A DNA stretch of 19,219 nucleotides from Micrococcales bacterium (GTDB lineage: Bacteria; Actinomycetota; Actinomycetes; Actinomycetales; Dermatophilaceae). Every line of letters begins with the position of its first letter. Position 1 is the first letter of the stretch. The notes under the pieces are model-generated. The model searched no databases, had not been told where the DNA came from, and worked only from the letters and a program-made list of their open reading frames with translations. The stretch lies in contig PMJN01000529.1 of the NCBI GenBank assembly GCA_003157445.1, positions 1-19,219 on the forward strand, in the 5' to 3' direction. Below, piece after piece: positions 15,039 through 19,219 of the stretch. The position numbers and the translations under genes are program-made.

Positions 15039-15526
15039 GGTGTCCTCCTTCGGGCACTTCGAAGTCGAACCGCGCGCACTTGGGTTTGACGCGGGCGGAC
15101 CTCAAGGAAACTCACCCGGCTTACCCCCACAACCTCAATCGTAGCCCGATGCAACGCCGCCTCCTGCGATCGATCCTGCGCATTTTCGTTCGCCTCCGAC
15201 GTGATGTTCACGTGTTCGCTGGGCTGTTCGTGGTGACCTCGTGGTTCGTGGTTCGAGGCCTGTGGCAAGCTCTTGGCTGGTCGTAAAGGCAACAGTCGCC
15301 TGGAATCGTCTGGAAGGCGTTGTCTGCCAAAGCGATCGGCCCCAAGAACTTCACCGACGTTCCTTCAGGGCCGCCGTCGTCTCGTGGGACTCGTGTTAGT
15401 GCCCTGCCGCTAGATGATCAATTCCAAGGGACAGTGGTCGTAGGCGAGTAGGGATCGTCGGACGGGTTGGCCGGTGCGGCCGTTGTGCCAGCCCGCTGTG
15501 GTCATGGCCGGCAGGCGTTGCAGAAC
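15039..15526. other. Intergenic stretch without an intact gene
   Basis: The promoter of the secreted-protein gene should lie in the first 100 bp, but no clear -35/-10 pair was found. The remainder has only short frames with no start signals. A minus-strand tail ending in YDHCPLELII at 15410 looks protein-like but is not recognised. Confidence 0.4.
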
Positions 15527-15577
15527 GCGGCCAGAACACCGCTGGGGGGTGCGGCCAGAACACCGCTGGGGGGGGGG
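15527..15577. repeat. Two tandem copies of a 24-bp unit ending in a run of ten Gs
   Basis: The unit, positions 15527-15550, starts GCGGCCAGAACACCGCTGGG and is repeated at 15551-15574. The second copy runs into an uninterrupted stretch of ten G (15568-15577). The unit contains the short complement GCGG...CCGC. Such tracts slip readily in replication, so copy number and G-run length may vary between isolates. No coding frame clearly uses it. Confidence 0.85.
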
Positions 15578-15912
15578 TATGGCCTCAGTGCTGTTCGAGA
15601 TCCAGCTGGCCTTAAGGGGCCCAGCGACGATCCAGCGGATGGATGGCGAACGCCCGGGCAACTCAACGAATTATCTCTGCACCGGGAGAGTGCCATGGCG
15701 TTCTGCCAAGACGACCAGTCGGCTGTTGGGCCAGGCCGTGACGATCACCTGGAGTTCGAGTTCGCGCTGAGTTTTCTGATGGACGGGTTCCGGAGGCTCC
15801 AGCAGCAGTAACAGAGCGATGCGCAAGGTCGTTCCGCAGGTGAGTCGCGATCGGGTGCCAGGACCCAGTTGGCTGTGCTCGGATTTCGCTTGGGCGTGGC
15901 TAGCCTGGCCAT
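15578..15912. other. Gap without a recognised gene before the transposase relic
   Basis: A plus-strand frame running through about 15695-15811 ends in FALSFLMDGFRRLQQQ and reads protein-like, but has no ribosome-binding site or known relatives. The 3' part may belong to the upstream portion of the IS3 transposase, too eroded to read with confidence. Confidence 0.35.
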
Positions 15913-16102
15913 GGCCTGACCATGGTCATGGTCATCGACGCCCACTCGCGTCGGGCCATCGGCTGGGCCATCGACGAGCACATGCGTCGATCTTGTCCAG
16001 GGCGCTGCGCGGGACCTGCCGGAGAATGTCGTGTTCCACTGTGAGCGCGCGGGCCGTCTTGTAGAACACGGTGAGCCCAGCATGGCAATCGGTATGCCGT
16101 GA
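15913..16102 (+). pseudogene. Fragment of an IS3-family transposase (rve integrase core), frameshifted
   Basis: From 15922 the plus strand reads MVMVIDAHSRRAIGWAIDEH, a clear match to the DDE core of IS3-group OrfB (typically Y-L-x-x-V-I-D-x-x-S-R-R-x-x-G-W-A). Right after HMR the frame shifts by what looks like loss of two bases of a threonine codon. It resumes as DLVQGAARDLPENVVFHCER, where intact enzymes have L...V.FH-S/C-D-R-G. It then ends abruptly at a TGA at 16100, missing the last third including the final catalytic glutamate. No terminal inverted repeats were found. The element is inactive. Confidence 0.7.
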
Positions 16103-16331
16103 TGGGTGCGCGTTCTAGTCCGTGACGTTGGCTGGCCCGTGATTGCCGCCCAGACTGATGGGTTCAGGCACTTACGTGCTTGGCGCGCACCGGTCGGAGG
16201 TGCCACTTGTACGAGTCTGAACGCACCGTTAGGGGGGCCCATGGTCCGGTTCGGTCGGCTCTAAGAGTTCACGCTGTATCCACCTTCTGCCTGTCGTTGG
16301 GTCTTGTCGACCGTGTTACGCGATTTCGGCA

Positions 16332-16350
16332 GGCGGTCAAAGGGACCGCC
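16332..16350 (+). promoter_or_regulatory. Perfect 7-bp inverted repeat just ahead of ugpA
   Basis: GGCGGTC (16332-16338) and GACCGCC (16344-16350) are exact complements around AAAGG, ending 19 bp before the chosen ATG and just before the AAGGA ribosome-binding site. It may be an operator for a local regulator or a leader hairpin that affects translation. Confidence 0.4.
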
Positions 16351-16369
16351 GGACAAGGATTTGTTCGTT

Positions 16370-17410
16370 ATGACGCAAAGCCATGGTCGCACCGCTGTTG
16401 CGGGCGTGCGTGTTGCTGATGTCGTCGTGACGGAACCCAGAACATTGATCGGAAGTGGTGTACCGAATACCGTTCCGGTCATTGCGCCGGTTCATCGCAT
16501 CAGGGGACACGGCCTAGCGGGCGCGCGCCGCCAGCGGCGGCGAGAGTCGTTAATCGCCTGGCTCTTTCTGCTCCCCTCCCTTGTCGGGCTAGGGATCTTC
16601 ATCTTCTACCCGCTGATCCGTTCGTTGTACCTGTCCGTGCACGGCAACGACATCTTCGGCGGCGCGGGCGCTTACGTCGGTGCACGCAACTACGCCCAGA
16701 TGCTGGCATCGGCAGACTTCCGCCAGGTGCTTGTCAACACTTTGTTATTCACGCTGCTGACTGTTGTTCCCGGCGTACTCGGGGCACTGGCAGTCGTCCT
16801 GCTGCTCGAGACTCGAGTGCGGGCTACCCGGGTCTTCCGCACAGCCTTCGCCATCCCCTTGGCATTCTCTGCGGCGAGCGCGTCCGTGGTTTTCGCTGTC
16901 ATCTACAACCCGGCGATCGGCGTGGCCAACGGTGTGTTGGGGCAGTTCGGCATCGACCGCATCGGCTGGCTGACCGACCCGTCGATCGCCCTGCTGTCTG
17001 TGAGCATCACGACGGTGTGGATGCAGTTCGGGTTCGGCGTGTTGGTGCTGGCCGCGGGGGTCGGCGGCATCTCTCCAGAGATCTTCGAGGCCGCTCGGCT
17101 CGACGGAGCCACCGGTTTGCGGCTCGCCTACAGCATCACAATCCCTCTGCTGAGTCCACAGCTGTTCTTCCTCGTTGTCGTGTCGAGCATCCAAGCGTTA
17201 CAGAGCTTCGGACAGATCCATATCCTCACCCGCGGTGGGCCGGACGGTGCGACAACGACGCTGGTCTACTCGATCTATCAGCAGGCGTTCGCCTTTGGCT
17301 CGAGCAACTTCGGGCTGGCTAGCGCACAGGCAATGGTGCTGCTTCTCATCGTGCTGGCCTGTGCGGCGGTGCAGTTCGGTGTGCTCGAGGGCAAGGTGCA
17401 CTACTCGTGA
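16370..17410 (+). CDS. ugpA: Glycerol-3-phosphate-type ABC transporter permease UgpA
   Basis: A 346-residue inner-membrane permease. I take ATG 16370, preceded by AAGGA at 10 nt; a TTG at 16304 in the same frame has no ribosome-binding site. Residues 1-60 are a polar, arginine-rich cytoplasmic extension not usual for UgpA (about 290-310 residues). Six transmembrane segments follow, from IAWLFLLPSLVGLGIFIFYP (62-81) to MVLLLIVLACAAV (322-334). The EAA loop that docks on the ATPase is EAARLDGATGLRLAYSITIP (240-259). NPAIGVANGVLG and LTRGGPDGATTTLVYSIYQQAF are typical of the UgpA/MalF-like carbohydrate group. With UgpE it forms the channel for sn-glycerol-3-phosphate or glycerophosphodiesters. 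The downstream gene overlaps its stop (GTGA). The specific substrate is inferred from operon order and the binding protein. Confidence 0.82.
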   Translation: MTQSHGRTAVAGVRVADVVVTEPRTLIGSGVPNTVPVIAPVHRIRGHGLAGARRQRRRESLIAWLFLLPSLVGLGIFIFYPLIRSLYLSVHGNDIFGGAGAYVGARNYAQMLASADFRQVLVNTLLFTLLTVVPGVLGALAVVLLLETRVRATRVFRTAFAIPLAFSAASASVVFAVIYNPAIGVANGVLGQFGIDRIGWLTDPSIALLSVSITTVWMQFGFGVLVLAAGVGGISPEIFEAARLDGATGLRLAYSITIPLLSPQLFFLVVVSSIQALQSFGQIHILTRGGPDGATTTLVYSIYQQAFAFGSSNFGLASAQAMVLLLIVLACAAVQFGVLEGKVHYS

Positions 17411-18225
17411 GCCAAAGGCTTAGCGCTGTAGCAGGGTGGGTGGTCCTGATCGTGGCTGCCATAGGCGTGTTGTTCCCGGTCTATTACGCCGTCGTGGGGT
17501 CGGTGATGGGCCCGAGCGACCTCGCGTCTTACCCGCCCTCGCTGTTCCCGCACTCGTTTCACCTGGACAACTTCAGGAATGTCTTCACGGTCATCCCACT
17601 GGGCCGGCAGTACCTCAACTCAGTGCTGCAGGCTGGTTTGATCACCCTGTCCCAGCTCGTCACCAGCGTGTTGGCCGCGTATGCCTTCGCCTTCCTGCCC
17701 TTCCGGTGGCGCGCCGGCGTCTTCGGTGTGTTCCTGGCGACGCTGATGGTGCCCTGGGAGGCCATCATCTTGCCGAACTACCTGCTGATCAGCGGTTGGG
17801 GGCTGGCCGACACCCTTCCCGGCCTCGTGCTGCCGTTCCTGGTCAATGCCTTCGGCACCTTCCTGCTGCGCCAGTCCTTCCTGCAGTTCCCGCGCGAGCT
17901 TCGTGACGCCGCACGGGTCGACGGGTGCGGCCACCTGCGCTTCCTGTGGCGGATCCTGCTGCCCCTGCAGAAGCCCGCACTGGCCGCGACGGCCGTCTAT
18001 GTCTTCCTATCTGCCTGGAACCAGTACTTCTGGCCGCTGCTGATCACCTCCACGCCCACCATGCAGACCCTGCAGATTGGGATCACCCAACTGCGGGACG
18101 CCGAGGCCGCCGACCCTGGACTGATCCTCGCCGGGGTCACGCTGTCCCTTTTGCCGACCCTGGCCCTGGTTATCTTCGGCCAGCGTTTCATCGTGCGAGG
18201 TCTCGTCGCGGGCTCATCCCGTTGA
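17407..18225 (+). CDS. ugpE: Glycerol-3-phosphate-type ABC transporter permease UgpE
   Basis: A 272-residue permease starting at a GTG that overlaps the ugpA stop by 4 bp, indicating coupled translation. Six membrane segments are present, beginning with WVVLIVAAIGVLFPVYYAVV (11-30). The EAA loop ELRDAARVDGCGHLRFLWRI (164-183) has the DGCG form common in UgpE rather than the DGA of most sugar permeases. LSAWNQYFWPLLITSTPTMQ (201-220) and TLQIGI are also UgpE-like. Length matches the family (about 275-280). It is the second half of the transport channel. The next gene begins 92 bp further on with its own ribosome-binding site. Confidence 0.85.
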   Translation: MSQRLSAVAGWVVLIVAAIGVLFPVYYAVVGSVMGPSDLASYPPSLFPHSFHLDNFRNVFTVIPLGRQYLNSVLQAGLITLSQLVTSVLAAYAFAFLPFRWRAGVFGVFLATLMVPWEAIILPNYLLISGWGLADTLPGLVLPFLVNAFGTFLLRQSFLQFPRELRDAARVDGCGHLRFLWRILLPLQKPALAATAVYVFLSAWNQYFWPLLITSTPTMQTLQIGITQLRDAEAADPGLILAGVTLSLLPTLALVIFGQRFIVRGLVAGSSR

Positions 18226-18317
18226 CGAGCCGCCGTATGCCTGCATGTGTCAGCGCCGCGGCCACATACCAACCCGCGCTACGCCACCAACGGCGGCGCA
18301 CCATAGAAGGAGTACCC

Positions 18318-19219
18318 ATGAAGAGGTCTCGACGGGCCGGCATAGTGGTCGCTGGCATCACCGCGATCGCCCTGGCCGCCAGTGCGTGCGGCGCAGCGGG
18401 CGCAAGCACCAACGCGCAGAGCACGGCTGTGCCCGGAGCTGACGCACTCACTAAGGTCTCGGGCGTGACCACCATCACCTTCTGGCACTCCATGAAGGGG
18501 ACCAATGCCGACGCCCTCAACACCATGGTTGCCGCGTTCAACCAGAAGAACGCCGCCAAGATAAAGGTCAACGCGGTCTTCCAGGGCGAGTACGACGACG
18601 TCATCACCAAGTACAAGGCATCGGTCCAGCAGAAGAAGACCCCCGACCTGGTGCAGGTCTACGACATCGGCACCCGGTTCATGGTGGACTCGAAGCAGAC
18701 CGTGCCGGCGGGGGACTTTGCCGCCAAGGACGGCTACGACACGTCGGCCATCGAGGCGAACATCGCCAACTACTACACGATTGACGGCAAGCTCCGCTCG
18801 ATGCCGCTGAACTCGTCGCTGCCCTTGCTGTACATCAACGCGGACGCTTTTAAGAAAGCGGGTATGGACCCTAACAAGCCGCCGCAGACCCTCGACGAGA
18901 TCATGACTGCCGCCAAGAAGCTGACCATCAAGGACGCCAACGGCCAAGTGCAGCAGTACGGTTTCGGAGCCGCAATCTACGGCTGGTTCCTTGAGCAGCT
19001 GATCGCCGAGTCGAATCAGCCCTACTGCAACTTGGAGAACGGGCGCAAGGGTCTGGCCACCGAGGTGGGGTTCGGCGGCCAGACCGGCACGCGGGTGGCC
19101 ACCTGGTGGGCTGACATGGTCAAGCAGGGCCTGGCCACCAACACCGGGCGCAAGACTGACGATGCCCAGGCCGCGTTCAAGAGCGGCAAGGTGGCGATGA
19201 ACCTTGAGTCGACCGGAGC
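18318..19219 (+). CDS. ugpB: Extracellular binding lipoprotein UgpB, 3' end beyond the window
   Basis: At least 300 codons are present and the frame is open at the window end. AGAAGGAG lies 5 nt before the ATG. Residues 1-23 are a lipoprotein signal (KRSRR, then hydrophobic AGIVVAGITAIALAASA) with the lipidated cysteine C24 in ASAC-G; the usual leucine at -3 is replaced by alanine. The mature part matches UgpB: ITFWHSMKG (53-61), VNAVFQGEYDDVITKY (84-99), PDLVQVYDIGTRFM (109-122), SMPLNSSLPLLYINADAFKK (161-180) and AGMDPNKPPQTLDEI (181-195). These are the segments that shape the glycerol-phosphate pocket in family members. It should capture glycerol-3-phosphate or glycerophosphodiesters outside the membrane and deliver them to UgpA/UgpE. 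A full protein would be about 430-450 residues. Confidence 0.88.
   Translation, partial: MKRSRRAGIVVAGITAIALAASACGAAGASTNAQSTAVPGADALTKVSGVTTITFWHSMKGTNADALNTMVAAFNQKNAAKIKVNAVFQGEYDDVITKYKASVQQKKTPDLVQVYDIGTRFMVDSKQTVPAGDFAAKDGYDTSAIEANIANYYTIDGKLRSMPLNSSLPLLYINADAFKKAGMDPNKPPQTLDEIMTAAKKLTIKDANGQVQQYGFGAAIYGWFLEQLIAESNQPYCNLENGRKGLATEVGFGGQTGTRVATWWADMVKQGLATNTGRKTDDAQAAFKSGKVAMNLESTG

Noticed and set aside
15745..16242. A 165-codon minus-strand frame over the transposase relic
   Set aside because: The transposase similarity is on the opposite strand; this frame is an antisense shadow.
1..19219. CRISPR arrays, tRNA or rRNA genes, riboswitches
   Set aside because: No regularly spaced repeats, cloverleaf-like segments or conserved leader structures were found on reading both strands by eye.

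Overview
The window is high-GC DNA from an actinobacterium. Support comes from strong G/C bias at third codon positions, frequent GTG starts and ATGA/GTGA stop-start overlaps. It also carries an XRE regulator directly upstream of an HBHA-like gene, the order of Rv0474-hbhA in Mycobacterium tuberculosis. It does not look mycobacterial, and I cannot name a genus.

Region 1 (1-8330) is an accessory block resembling a defence island. It starts inside a DUF2075 ATPase/helicase gene on the plus strand, which converges on a large minus-strand helicase with a phospholipase-D-like N-terminus and a DUF3427 C-terminus. After about 550 bp without an intact gene comes a minus-strand group: an unrecognised 217-residue protein with an internal duplication, a probable Phd-like antitoxin and a RelE-like toxin. 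Divergent from it is an AbiE-type toxin-antitoxin pair, with a long imperfect palindrome just before the likely antitoxin start.

Region 2 (8331-11967) looks more like resident chromosome. It holds a PAP2-family membrane phosphatase lacking two usual arginines, the XRE regulator and HBHA-like pair on the minus strand followed by a perfect 14-bp hairpin, and a second, degenerate PAP2-like membrane protein.

Region 3 (11968-16369) is gene-poor. It contains a frameshifted, internally deleted nucleotidyltransferase-like relic, a scrap of serine recombinase, a 24-bp tandem repeat ending in ten Gs, and a frameshifted IS3-type transposase core. The one intact gene is a secreted AMIN-like plus beta-propeller protein on the minus strand.

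Region 4 (16370-end) is a plus-strand ABC importer operon of the sn-glycerol-3-phosphate type: permease ugpA, permease ugpE and binding lipoprotein ugpB, which is cut by the window end. The ATPase (ugpC) is not in the window.

The most unusual points are the duplicated 217-residue protein beside the Phd/RelE pair, the AbiE operator palindrome, the convergent two-helicase pair, and the decayed nucleotidyltransferase lying about 4 kb from an intact one.
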